Assembly: GCA_025266875.1 (NCBI GenBank)
Contig: JALLLT010000039.1
Span: 1-64,000 of the forward strand
Source of the DNA: Fennellomyces sp. T-0311
Lineage: Eukaryota; Mucoromycota; Mucoromycetes; Mucorales; Lichtheimiaceae
Direction: 5' to 3'
Length of the DNA stretch: 64,000 bases
Shown: one piece after another, positions 50,162 through 61,687 of the stretch
Layout: each line of letters begins with the position of its first letter
Position numbering within the stretch: position 1 is the first letter of the stretch
The notes under the pieces: generated by a model
Told to the model about the DNA's origin: nothing
Databases searched by the model: none
The model's input: only the letters and a program-made list of their open reading frames with translations
Program-made: the position numbers and the translations under genes

Positions 50162-51523
50162 TCAGAACGGAGGTGATTGATCGGTCTTTTCAGATCCTAT
50201 AAATGTCCACCGTTGATACTTTTGAGGTGGTGGCGTGGCAGGTTGAGGATCGTTCTAACACAGTAATTTATAAGCAATGTACTATATTTACAAACAGCGG
50301 GTATCCTACCTCTGGCACCGATCGTACTTCAGGACTATTTTCACCAACTTTGTACGGAGAGCCTTGGTTGGTTAATGTTGCACTGCATTACCTTTTAGTT
50401 TCACTATTCCGAAGACCGTGTAATGCGGACAAAACTTACGTTTTAATTTCTCCTTTCTCCGTCGTGGTGCCATTGATGAGTGCGCGCCAGCAGTCATTTG
50501 TCTCACGAATAATTTTCAACGTATACTCCTAATTGTACTGTTATTCTCCATGACAACAGCAGATGGGAACTGTTACATACTGTGTCAAGATATCGACCAC
50601 CAAAGCCATACTCGTTCTGTTTTCCGGTGTCGGGGATTTTGTAGTCCCTGTACCAATCCCTAATACTGTCTTGGAGACCTGGATAATATTTCGCCACATC
50701 GTCCATATCTATAAGAATGACCAGTAAATTACATACTCCTTTCTTTTCTTTCATCGCTTCGTACTATTGAGTTTGGGAGCCATAGGGTCACGAATATCGA
50801 TAGCGATCACCTTCCAGTCCGTTTCACCCACGTCAACGAGAGCAAGTGCTCCCAAAATCTTGACTTGTTTAACTTGACCGACAAAGCCGGGTGTTTCGCT
50901 CAACTCGACTACGTCGATGGGATCGTTGTCACCTTTGGTATGTGTAGTGGGGTTTACAAACTGTGGATCTTCCCAAGTTTGAGGAATTGCTCCGTAATTC
51001 GCTGGAGTTCCTCGTACAGGGAAGATGTTGGGGATGAAACGAGGTGCACCATTCTTTATATCCTGTTTTATCGGATTCATAGTGGTCTCTTTATTCATCT
51101 ATGTTTTAAAAATACATGAGCAAACTCTATGCAGTGGCAACTACCATCCTACCTCATTCTTGGCAATTTCCCATCGGGGGATTTCCACGAACATATTAAA
51201 GATATTAGGATCATTATTTGATATCGGATGAAAAGGAAGATCGTGAAATATTGAGATTGGGACACCTTGTGCGTTTTCTTTTTCTTTATATAAGTTCTCT
51301 GACTACATACTTGAAACAAAAATACGATACCCAGATACAGCTCGAAACTTCCAGTGTTAAGTGACCCCGTTGTTCGAATATGATACGCGCAATCTACGTC
51401 AGCACAGCGTAATGGTTTATCGGTGTCATAGTGACCGATATCAATAGGAATGTCGATCCTGACATTAGCACTCGTGACAGCCGTCCATGCAAGTACAAGG
51501 GCTGCAATTTTGGATAAGATCAT
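50162..51523 (-). CDS. Inorganic pyrophosphatase with signal peptide, tandem copy A, 345 aa
   Basis: Exons 51331-51523, 51153-51283, 50765-51098, 50581-50708, 50440-50525, 50310-50382, 50162-50254; introns 47-57 nt; 345 aa. Family I PPase (PPi + H2O to 2 Pi). Signal peptide [19 protein letters not shown], then an inserted segment with two Cys ([10 protein letters not shown]) not found in copy B. After it: [47 protein letters not shown] and the Mg-binding signature [10 protein letters not shown]. Then [65 protein letters not shown] and [13 protein letters not shown]. Active-site acidic residues and Lys/Arg appear intact. A Pro-rich tail ends the protein. The signal peptide implies ER, vacuole or secretion; no retention signal seen. 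Tandem with copy B, same strand. Confidence 0.9.
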
Positions 51524-51576
51524 ACTATGTACCAAGATAAAAAAGAAACAAGTGCTCCTCGTTTATATCCTCGGTT

Positions 51577-51584
51577 CTTTTATA
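51577..51584 (-). promoter_or_regulatory. TATA box of pyrophosphatase copy A
   Basis: TATAAAAG on the minus strand, about 54-61 bp before the ATG at 51523. The 349-bp spacer to copy B holds no other gene. Confidence 0.45.
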
Positions 51585-51872
51585 CACCCCGAAATTCCCG
51601 GCCGTTTACTTCATTAGTTTTTGATCGGTTTATCGGCGTAGTACATCTGCTTTCCCCTTAAAGGCAGCATGCTACCAAGGGTATGGAGTCTTAATGTGCG
51701 CCGCGGCAGCAGTACAGATAATGATGATTGATAAGGTACGAACGCCTCCGCTTACTTCAATAGAGATCGGGTTAAAAAAACAGTTGGATATATTATCGTT
51801 AAGCAATGAAGTGTCAAGTGACAGAAGATGATATATACTATACACTAACAGAGCTACTGCAGCAGTACCGCT

Positions 51873-53212
51873 TTAGACGAAGGACCATTCTTGGTCCTCG
51901 TCGTCCATCGGAGCATCTGCAAGGGGTTTCTTGTTCCCCTACAAGTAGAGTTTAGTATATTTTGTACAATAAAGGCACGGTTGACGACATACCTTGGGGA
52001 CCTTCTTCACCTCCTTACTATTGGGGCTGACATTGTTCGGTGATCCCTTGATTGACAAGTTGATCCTGGCAATGGTGAATCAAAACATGTCAATTGAACA
52101 ATTGCAATGACAATAGTTTAAGCTTACGTGTTGATCTCACTTTTAGCGGTACCGTTGATAAGTGCTCGCCAATAATCATGGGTTTCCTCCATGAGGTTGG
52201 CGATAGTTTGCTATGGTTCGTCATGGTTATGTCAGTCTCGGATTGGCTCCGAGTTTTTGGATATCGTGAACTTACACTATTTTGGAATGCGCCACCATAT
52301 CCAAATTCGTTTTCTGGTTTCCCTTGAGGGATCTTGTACACCGTCAACCAATGCTTCAGTGCATCCAAAATATCGCTATCAACATCAGTGATATCTAAAA
52401 AGAGAAATTTGTCACACAAACAAAAATGCAATAGCGGACGCCATTCCTTACCATTGAAATGCGGCGCACGTTCGTCGTTAATGTCAATGCCTATCAATTT
52501 CCAGTCCGTCTCGCCATCGTCAATCATACACAAGCCGCCCAGCAACTTGATTTGTTTGACTTGGCCGGGGTATCCAACTTGTTGACCAATGTCCAAGACA
52601 TCAACTGGGTCATTATCGCCACCTTTGGTGCCAACGTCGGTGTTGGGAACGTCAGGCTTTTCCCAGGTCTATCGTGAAAGGAGTTACATCAAATTACCGT
52701 TTCCAGACATGCGTATGCGCCACATTTCCAAAAACAATCATTTACCTGAGGAATTGATCCGTAGTTGGCAGGGTAGCCATGATACGGGAAAACGTTTGCA
52801 ATGTAGCGAAGACCATTCTTGTTGGTGTCATGATAAATCGGGTTGAATGGCTCTTCACGGTCAATCTACAGCCAGCATGTTAACACCAAGTCCTTCTGGC
52901 ATATATTCTATAATTTACCTCAAGCTTTGGGTTCTTCCACCGAGGGATCTCCACAATCATGTTATAAACTGTGGCATCGTTAGGATCAGGATGAAGTGGG
53001 ACATCGTGGAAAAGCGAGATCGGGTCCCCTTTTTCGTTTTCTATTCAATGGCATCATTTAGTCCTGTTCTTTCGTCGATTGGTTTGACGGCTCTCCTTAC
53101 CTAGATAAATGCGATATTTTTCTGTATTCAATGCCCCGATCTGTCGAACTTTATATTCTGCAGCAAAAGCACCAACAGAGCCAAGGAGAAGGGCGGCAAT
53201 AGAGATTCTCAT
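51873..53212 (-). CDS. Inorganic pyrophosphatase with signal peptide, tandem copy B, 303 aa
   Basis: Exons 53101-53212, 52919-53040, 52746-52865, 52452-52668, 52276-52394, 52128-52210, 51993-52065, 51873-51938; introns 53-77 nt; 303 aa. Signal peptide MRISIAALLLGSVGAFA, then EYKVRQIGALNTEKYRIYLE as in cytosolic yeast-type enzymes. Core motifs: DPISLFHDVPLHP, IVEIPRWKNPKLE, NVFPYHGYPANYGSIPQ, Mg signature GDNDPVDVLD, GQVKQIKLLGGLCMIDDGETDWKLIGIDIND and [13 protein letters not shown]. The acidic C-terminus is DDEDQEWSFV. It has one intron (after SIPQ, 52669-52745) that copy A lacks, while the other positions are shared, which points to intron loss in A or gain in B after duplication. TATA element at 53274-53283. 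Confidence 0.92.
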
Positions 53213-53273
53213 CGAAACAGTCGTCAAGGAAAAGGTAGAGTCGGATTGTTAGAAGTAGGTGTTCTCAAATAGG

Positions 53274-53283
53274 CTTTTTTATA
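53274..53283 (-). promoter_or_regulatory. TATA box of pyrophosphatase copy B
   Basis: TATAAAAAAG on the minus strand, about 62-71 bp before the ATG at 53212. Confidence 0.45.
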
Positions 53284-53452
53284 TGTTTTTCATCACGGTT
53301 TCACTAAAATCCAAATCGTTCAACCATCTTCTGTCGGAATTACACACGTGCTAAGCCTGCGCCGACACCAGTGGTTCGAGTCTTTATTAATCGTTGGAAC
53401 TCTTACACACGTGTGAAGCTAACAGCGGGAAGTGATCCATCAGACATTGACA

Positions 53453-53764
53453 ATGGTGTACGTTCTAGTCCTTTTCTGGTTGGTCTTTGCTCACTTTTAT
53501 ACAGTAAGTTCTTTTTACTCTCTGGAAATTTTCATTGCCCCTATCTCACTATTTTGCTTTCTATTAACACCGCAAAGTAAATATGTTCCATTCGATGCAG
53601 ATCACAGCGGGGATAAACGGGCTGGCGCAGTTTTGCCAACGAAGCATCGGATTAGTCTGGCATCATTTATTTCCGTTGCAGATCATCAGGGGCAAACAAA
53701 GTAGTATTCCCAAGAAGCTGGAATGTGTCAGATTTCAGATGCATGTGATGATCCAGAGCTGCTA
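53453..53764 (+). CDS. Possible small two-exon protein with N-terminal membrane segment, ~70 aa
   Basis: ATG at 53453 opens a hydrophobic frame (MVYVLVLFWLVFAHFYT). A canonical GTAAGT follows at once, and a GATGCAG acceptor near 53610 joins in phase to ITAGINGLAQFCQRSIGLVWHH, ending at a stop at 53762-53764. The hydrophobic start and the in-phase splice are suggestive, but the product matches no family with confidence and ends abruptly after IPKKLE. It could be a truncated copy of a longer membrane protein. Low confidence. Confidence 0.3.
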
Positions 53765-56526
53765 AAGAGTTATATCTAGTTTACGAGCCTTTAATATTAT
53801 AATGAAGAGAAATAATACCCAAAGTGCTTCTTCCATATCTCAATGAAACAAATACAAGCAGTACTATTTCCCAGATGCGATATTGAAGAAGTTGATGCTC
53901 AATTCTAAAATTGTAGACGGTCTCTGCCTAAATAATCGTATCCCCGATAATAGATATGCAGGACCAATCCCCTCGTTTGCGTATGTAGCTTGTTTTTTTT
54001 TTCCGACTACTACCGTACATGCATAGTACGTAGCAACAGTAAAATAAGGGGTAGAAAATCTTGTTTATGCTTGGATGATTCCAGAGATTCGTACAGTTCT
54101 TGTATCTCCAAAATGCAAATGGCTATTTAAAAGCGTACATCCGGGTAAAAGGATACCAGCTATTTCGAGTGCCAAGTATACTATGTGCCTACATAATACG
54201 TACTGATGCATTTACTGCCTCAGCGAAAATATTGCAGCAAAGCAACCATAGATGATACTTATAGACTATATCCTTACGTATCGTATAAACGCATATCAGT
54301 TCAACATCATCAGTACGTGTGCTTACATAGTAATTTATCTACATGGGTTAAACGAACGTGATAAATTCAACAGGACATGTAATCGATTCCCATATCGCAG
54401 AGCGGTCATTACGCTGGAGGGCGGATGTTAAAGGCAACCTCAGATCTGCATGATCAGAACAAAAGAGGGTATCCTATACGTCCTTCAAACATTTAAGCAA
54501 TTCTGAAAGCGAAGCACTATCTAAACTGCCACTGTTAATTCAATAGGTACACCGAAAGACATAAAACCATAGACCGTTGCATTCAAATAAAGACATCCGT
54601 TGCAAAAACTTCAAAAGATATATTTCAGTCTCAATTTACTCTTTATGCTCTTGATCCACTTCAAATATTTTTCGCAAGGCGGATTTTAGAGAATTGGTAG
54701 AGTGTAATATGACCTTAACAGGGATTTAAAATGGAAATGGGACGAAACATCTTCAAGATAGAAACATGCACCCAAAGTTAAAAAATTACCTGATGAAACG
54801 TGGGGTACATCTGTTCCAAACGTAGGTCCATATGCAGGGCTTTTAGGTAGAATTGGGACGACATGCATGGAATTTTGAAATACCCACTGAAATGTCAAAT
54901 AGATGCATGAAAGTGCTTGGTGTACCTCGCTCGAAACTCTGATCTTCATTCTCAAAATCTGGAATACCAATTCAACAAGCGGCAAAAAATCTGTATATCC
55001 GGTTCGACCATATCAGAAAGTTCGAACACGTTCTCAAAAAAAGTTTACTCCAAGATTGTAGTATGTAGGAAATTAGAGGTTACCGTAGAAATAATGACTA
55101 TCACAACTATTGCACAGTAGTAGATAGACTGGTTGCCATAATTGCTAAGGAATATGTAATTATGTGCAGTGAAGCTTTTTTATCGAATTGCATATTAAAG
55201 ATGACTATATATACTACTTCTATATAATACTTTCCATTCCTATATTTTCCCTTTTGACATTTACATTATCGATGTTTTTTAAATTTGCTGTTTACAAGCC
55301 CTGTATTCCGGTCATTCACTTCCAAAGTCGGTTTTTTTTTTATCATGTATTCGTTCCAGATTACGCTAGCAACATAAATTAAACTGTCTCATCTTCGTGC
55401 TGACTGGGACTACCTACTGCAAATAACAAAATATGCCTTCATCTGGTCCAATTATTTTTTTTATCTTAGCGAAGGGCGAAAATCACATACTTCCACATAA
55501 AAGTTTCTTCTGTCATTCATTTGACTAGCTGATAACATCACTAAATCCATCGTTAAGTTTTCTACAAAAAATACTAATGTATCAAGGAAATCCAATAGCT
55601 GGATCAGTTTCTATTCAACGAAAAAGGTTTTCAAGATGATTTTCCAAGGCACTGGGCTTTGATTTTTCGATTTTTTTTTCTAATTTGTATCTTTTTCGTT
55701 TCATGTGTTCTTCTTGCTCTGAAATTTCATTTATAAGCCTTTCATCTTCGATGTCTCTCATTTCGAATGTTCGACTGATTTTCGTTTAGCAAGAGTTGAC
55801 CTATTTTCGATCATAACTCGATCCCAAATTACGCTAGAAACACAAACTCAACGGTTCCACATAGCCTACATTTTGGGACGCTTAATAAAAAAGCTAAAAC
55901 AAATTAGTATGCCTCATAAAGGTCAAAAATGACATTCCCTCCAAGTAAACTTTTCCTCTGTCGTCATATTTTTAAATAACTACCATTATCGGATGCACCT
56001 ATAATTCGCTACAAAAGCCACCTATATATCAAGGGGATCGAATCGCAGGTTGAGCTGGTAAGCGTATTCAAAAGTGCTCAATCGATTCTGCTGTTAGTTC
56101 AAAATGGCGAAAGTAAAAAGTCAATACTTTTACACAGAATCATCTCTACATGATTCTTTGGAGATAATTTACGTATGAGTTGCTATAATCGATCTGCAAA
56201 AGCCACCAAATTTCATTTTCGCTTTGATCGCGCCAGTTATGTCTGAAATGCTCCTGGATTTGGTTCTGTGTATACGTGCTTTTTATACTCATCTCTACTA
56301 CTTTCCTTAATTATTCGAGTCATGCAAAGCACCGTACGGTTCAAAAAGCGTGATTACAGCAGATGTTTACATCCTTTCCAAGAAAACTTTTTATCTACCC
56401 GATGGTTTGACTAGCTATAAAAACTACCAGATGGGCGTTTGTTTCTCCATAATTTGATTCTATAAGTCAGTAAATAAGAAACACACTGCTGGTCGTTTCT
56501 CTTGCACTGTATACTTGTAATTACTT
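53765..56526. other. Gene-poor, repeat-bearing stretch
   Basis: No gene I can support. A minus-strand 99-codon frame (54686-54985) lacks support. From about 55340 on it consists of degenerate tandem repeats, listed separately. Confidence 0.4.
55340..56450. repeat. Degenerate ~450-bp tandem repeats, about 2.5 copies
   Basis: Copy 1 (from ~55350) and copy 2 (from ~55810) share ordered blocks: AGATTACGCTAG versus AAATTACGCTAG followed by similar AA(A/C)TTAA-like text, ATATGCCTTCAT versus GTATGCCTCAT, TTTCTTCTGTCATT versus TTTTCCTCTGTCGTC, and CTACAAAAAATACTAATGTA versus CTACAAAAGCCACCTATATA, then TATCAAGG. A partial third copy (to ~56450) has GCAAAAGCCACC and TTTGACTAGCTATAAAA, the latter echoing TTTGACTAGCTGATAA of copy 1. 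No coding frame survives. Confidence 0.55.
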
Positions 56527-58218
56527 TTATTTTATACAAAACTCATATACATCACAACGAAGTTCCTCAAATATCCTGTCCAAAAACTCCCTTGGATTGT
56601 CGAGTGCCGCATCGTATCGCTCCTGGTACCCATTGAAGAAGATAACACCAATGGCTTTGTAGTGAGTAGATATATCTGAGCACCTTTTTACTACCGGCGA
56701 GGCGTAAACGTAATGAAATCCTGTAGGACTACGGTCAGGTAGCACTTCAACTACAATAGTAAATATTGCACCTAATACGATACACTCGTTGCAATCTTCC
56801 GTAAGTGAAAGTGGTAGAATCGGTGATCCAAATATCGCTTCGTTTTCTGGCCTCCAGAAATGTGTAGCCAGAACGTTTGCCCCCCGCCATACACACCATT
56901 GACTCCACTCCAGAATCGCACTTTCATTGCCGTCAAAGTCTTCCATGGAGGTGATTGTTTTGAAAGAATTAGCGAACGCCTGCTGTGTTCGTTTGTCACT
57001 TGGGCTGAGAACACCATGGTCGTTGTATTTGATAGGTCGTACAGAATAACTTCTACACTTCATGTGCAGACGCAAGTCGGTGTTGATGTGGTAGCAGCCA
57101 TTTCGGTCCACTACACAGTCAAGGACTGATCGGGTCGAATGCAGTCCACTAACACCTGTCCATGATGGAAGGTTGTGTGAGGCCATCGTTGATACGTATC
57201 GAGGTTGTTCGTCCGGAGACAAATTGGATCCAAAGCACATTAAAGATAGATCGCGTTCAGCTAGTTGTCGATAAAAGTTGCGCACGACATTTGATATGTC
57301 ACTGTCATAGTTGATGTCGATGGAAACAATACCGTAAAAGATGTTGATCAGAGCAAATATCTTGTCATGTTCTTTTGCACTTGTCCGAAAATGGGCGTAT
57401 CGGAGAACTTGACTTGCGCTTTTCACTGTTTTATCTTTGAAACCGAGCATAGCATTTGCCAGAAGTTCGTCTTGGAGGCGAATGTTCCTCTGCTTGCTAT
57501 GAGCAAGGGACCAAAAATGGGTGTTTCGTCCGACAACCAATATCCGTGTAGACATCATCGTTTCTTCCAGTGGCCAGCTACGTTTAAACCAAAGAGATTC
57601 TTGCATCTGTAGTATGGCGGTATCTTTAGCCTCGCTGTAAAAATAGTACTTGATTATGCGTTTGAACTGGCTGGGATCGTCGATATAGATTTCTGGGACC
57701 AAAGCGACGGTATAGCGTGCATTACTGTAAATCAGATGCATCTGCTTGATTTCGTGATGCTTATTTGTCTTGTTCTTTTGGTCGATGCAGATCTTGTCAT
57801 ACCAAAGGTACTCGATACCAAAATCTTTGCAAATTTGCTGGAGCAGATTATCATATGTCACGTGCTGAACTCTCATTGGTCTGCGGTACCGTATGGATCG
57901 CCTTGTCTTCCGTTTTTCGAGGATCTTGGTTACAAGTCGATGGCGCCCATTATCAACACAAATGTGGTCCCCATTTTCGTTCGGAATGATTTCGCCGGAT
58001 TGCTCCCAACAGTACGATAAAGTATGATAGCCTTTGGTCGCTTCGGTACCGGATACCCTTTGCCAGTCAAGAGTGCGAATGAGCCATGTAGGTCTGTATT
58101 CACCGCCAAGTGAACTGTCCTTCGTAAAATTTGGATCTGCAACTTGTTGCGGTGTGATATACTCGATATACATCTTGACTTCAACCTGTATTTGTGGCGC
58201 AGGCGTTGCATGTGGCAC
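56527..58218 (-). CDS. HET-domain (heterokaryon incompatibility-type) protein, 563 aa, single exon
   Basis: Uninterrupted 563-codon frame. Residues about 64-245 carry the HET domain landmarks in order: GYHTLSYCWEQ, YLWYDKICIDQKNK (W-x-D-x-x-C-I-x-Q), EIKQMHLIYSNARYTVALV, and WFKRSWPLEETMMS. In filamentous Ascomycota such domains trigger cell death after fusion of unlike strains and in other non-self responses; in Mucoromycota their role is not established, so function here is open. The C-terminal 300 residues (HDKIFALINIFYGI, then ...SWTGVSGLHS...) resemble the usual HET follow-on region without another named domain. It lies alone between repeats (55.3-56.4 kb) and 3.4 kb of empty DNA, and lacks introns, unlike most genes here. 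Start ATG 58218 gives the longest frame; MYIEY at codon 16 is an alternative. Confidence 0.85.
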   Translation of the reverse strand: MPHATPAPQIQVEVKMYIEYITPQQVADPNFTKDSSLGGEYRPTWLIRTLDWQRVSGTEATKGYHTLSYCWEQSGEIIPNENGDHICVDNGRHRLVTKILEKRKTRRSIRYRRPMRVQHVTYDNLLQQICKDFGIEYLWYDKICIDQKNKTNKHHEIKQMHLIYSNARYTVALVPEIYIDDPSQFKRIIKYYFYSEAKDTAILQMQESLWFKRSWPLEETMMSTRILVVGRNTHFWSLAHSKQRNIRLQDELLANAMLGFKDKTVKSASQVLRYAHFRTSAKEHDKIFALINIFYGIVSIDINYDSDISNVVRNFYRQLAERDLSLMCFGSNLSPDEQPRYVSTMASHNLPSWTGVSGLHSTRSVLDCVVDRNGCYHINTDLRLHMKCRSYSVRPIKYNDHGVLSPSDKRTQQAFANSFKTITSMEDFDGNESAILEWSQWCVWRGANVLATHFWRPENEAIFGSPILPLSLTEDCNECIVLGAIFTIVVEVLPDRSPTGFHYVYASPVVKRCSDISTHYKAIGVIFFNGYQERYDAALDNPREFLDRIFEELRCDVYEFCIK

Positions 58219-61200
58219 CTATAAGTACACTATATAATTTTTGACGTTTCTTTGTCAACGTTTGTTGCGTGCTATCTAATTTAAACGACTTTAATTTACC
58301 TCAAAGCTGTGTATTTTGCGATAACCGGAAGAGATGAATAGATGGAAGAAGTGTGAATAAATAGAATACTGGGACATGAGACCCTTGTATTTGTGGGACA
58401 GTGTAACCGCTCCCGTAGAACTTAAAGAATAGCTTATTAAGTAGGGAAATAGACTAATAGAGTGAGTTGCTGTTATAATTATATAAGATAAATATGCTCG
58501 AACACTTATTGATTGAAAAGAATTCTCATCGTAATACTAGCTTATTGGTAAGTTGAAACTTAATTGTAAGATTAAAAAGAGTGACCAAAAGGAATACGGA
58601 TACGGGCGAAGCGGAATACTCCTAGATAAGTCGATAGATAAATAATCACACGACTTCGCCCCACAGCTGATGCTACAGTACATAAGAGGAAACTTTCTAG
58701 AAATAGAAGGTATAGCTGAACCGGGCTCACCATTAGAAGATTAGAGAAGCACATTAGTACGTGGTGAATTAGCAGAAAAGTGTAGCAAAATCACATTCGA
58801 TTAAGCCGCATAATTATTGATAAAAAAAAAGTGAAATTAAAATGGTTACTGCGCTGTCAATAAAATCCTCGATAAACTTTCGTTGCTGAGAATAATACGT
58901 GGATGTTTCTCCGAGCTATATAAGAGAAAACAGCTGTCAGTGATATCCTAGGATGAGGGCTATATGTATGGCTTAGTAGTTTTTGCGAGTCGTCTTGTAA
59001 TAATGTATTTGCCACGCCTTCTCATTGCTGATTAAACCATTCTTCGTCCATTAAATTTATTCGTATGAAAGAGATACATTTTGTTATGGTGTCTGGTGAC
59101 ACGTGTGGGAGTTCAGTACGTATCTATGTAAGCATCTGATGATAATCTCGAGGATCAAAAGAAATATAAAAGAGCTGTTGATTTTACTATACGGTAGTGC
59201 CACATTCGTAAAATCCATAAACATTAGCTTGTGTCGGGATACGTACATCGTAATTCACGTTTGCCTTTATCAAGGCTTGAACAAAGTGATCTATTAGATA
59301 AACGTGATTTGGTTCCTGAGCATCCAAGCTACTATATTATTAAGTTGATTGGGTGATAGCTTAATCGTCTGAAGAACTTCACCACTGTTTCATTGACTAC
59401 GCTCTTTCTATTATATTCATACTTTAACGTATTATGCATGCTTTAAAATTGATATCACTCGGTGACCAATTTCCGCAACTCTTGTAAGTGATGCTATGGG
59501 TAAGACTACTTTATGGTAAGGCTCTCACCACAGTTCCGATAGATCACCATAGACATAATTACATACGTAGACCAAGTTTAGTATGGCTGCGCAGACTCTT
59601 GCTTATCTTGGAATTAACCTTCGATAACGGGTATTTGTATCACGCTCTATAATGTACAAGTATGTACCCTTTATTCGGAATCGCTCCGCTTTACGTTATT
59701 GCAAAGGGAAGTTGTTTGTGTAAAAAAAATTCTGTGTGAAATAGGGTCACAATGTAGGTTGAACTAAAAGAAATAGAAAGGGTAAGCTAACCAACTACAG
59801 ATGTAAGCTCCTGACGTAGGCTTTGACAAGGTACATTGGCCGCTTCATATAATGATATTTTATATAACGGTATTTTGATATAACGATAAAGTTTGGGGTG
59901 CGCCATCGTACCGTTATATAAAGCGGCCACTGTATGTTGAAGATTCCTTGAGGTCAAGTTAACGGCCTTGTTTCGTTTGATACAACCAGGATATTTATAT
60001 GCTTCTGTGAAGAAACTTCTTGTAAACTGACTATGGATAAAACAGGCTAACCCGGAAGTACAATGTGATATAAGTTGAAAGTGCAACTAGTAAAAGATCC
60101 CGACGTGGAGGAAGATAATTGAGGGTGCATATGCATCATATAATCGTTTAAGACGGTAGCTTGGGAAGATCAGAACAAGGAATAAATTGTCAACACTGTG
60201 CAGATATTCTAAATATTAGAATAGAGGTCAAACACAAAGTTCAGATGCATGCCGAAAAGGGAAATGGTAGCATAAACAGGAAGGGACAGCAATTTATCGT
60301 TACAACGTATAGAGCTCGAGATCCTCTCTGAAGCATGGCTGTATATATTTCCATGCTGGTCTGAATATGTGCTTCAATTTCAATCGGTGTATGGGAATTG
60401 ACTACTTCATTATCTAAGGTGGGCAGTTGTTGGTCCACCTGAAATGAAAGTGAACGCAGGTCTTGAAGGGAATCTAGCGATTAGAACTCATATTTACATG
60501 CTTATCGATACATTTGAACCTGTTTGAAATCCTATGTCAAACGAACTAGTTGACTAATAGATGGGGATGACGAACAAACTGCTTGGTTCTTGTTCCTTTT
60601 GTTCTTAAAAAAGTAGAAATATATATAATAACGGTTACGTACAGCGGTATAAACGTATATACCTCACTATGACACAAACACGCGGATTATACTCGGTGGG
60701 GGACGTACTACTACGTGTAGGGATCGATGTATTCTGTATTTTGGTGAACTATACGCCCAGTTCTCTCCCCCGCTTGGCGTCATTTTATATGTAGAGCTTA
60801 TCATTGGAGTAAATGGTCAATGCTGAAAAATAAAATAGAGACATGAACACGAATGTGAGAAAAAAAAGTTGTCTATTTTCAAAACCCGGGACTCTTTGAA
60901 AAAGTGCGTCTTTCTTCTAAGCAAAATAGACAATTTCACGTACTTTATCAAGTAAAATAGGTCCCACAAGATCTATTGTGTAATACAAAGCTTAAGACTG
61001 TTGTATTGTACAAATTAACAACTTTACCGTAATCTTGATCGTGGTATGCTTATAAGCGTCATTTGATCGAGATCTTGTGATATTCTTTCCTCACAAAGTA
61101 CATTCTGATCTGTTGGCTACACAAATACCGGCGGCGATCTGTCTGGATGAAAGTATGTCTTCCTAACAACAGTTTCACAAAGCAACCGTGCCACTCCCTG

Positions 61201-61687
61201 GTTCGTTATTTCTTCTCACAGAAGTGCTAAAGTACACTGAGCGAATTTAACTGCTGAGCAACAACTTTGCATGCAAAATATGTATGCGACGCTTTTGCTT
61301 TGACTCCTAAAAGCGGCCATCCCAAGGATGAGCAGCACTATATGTATCGAATTAGATATTTTGCTTCACACGCCAGTCAAATGAATTTGGTTGGGTCATT
61401 CTAAATACGTAGTAAAAGAAAGGAATGATAGCGAAAAGGATGGAAGCACTGGAGCCGGGTGCGGAGCAAGTACTACGTACCAACCGTTTGCTATTATTGG
61501 ATCTGGACGTGCGTAATTGCCATCTTGCATTAGGCTCCGCAGCACTCTAATCTTAATAAAGCAACCTCACATGGAGAACCCATGATCAGTTGACATCTGA
61601 AGTAAAATCAGCGGATGAACAAAGTTCACTATAAAAGCATTATACTTCCCATCGTTTCTTTCTGTTCCGCTCACTTATCCAAAAAAA
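58219..61687. other. 3.4-kb gene-poor stretch
   Basis: AT-rich DNA without a supportable gene. Contains the 99-bp MITE at 59834-59932. Frames such as 59787-60086 and 60241-60438 (minus) are short, and the former overlaps the MITE. Confidence 0.45.
59834..59932. mobile_element. 99-bp MITE, pogo/Tc1-mariner-like ends with TA duplication
   Basis: Left end CATTGGCCGCTTCATATAA; the right end, read inward on the other strand, is CAGTGGCCGCTTTATATAAC. The element is flanked on both sides by TA (59832-59833 and 59933-59934), the target duplication of Tc1/mariner/pogo transposons. TIR identity is about 17 of 19. The interior (~60 bp) is AT-rich and non-coding. Confidence 0.75.
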
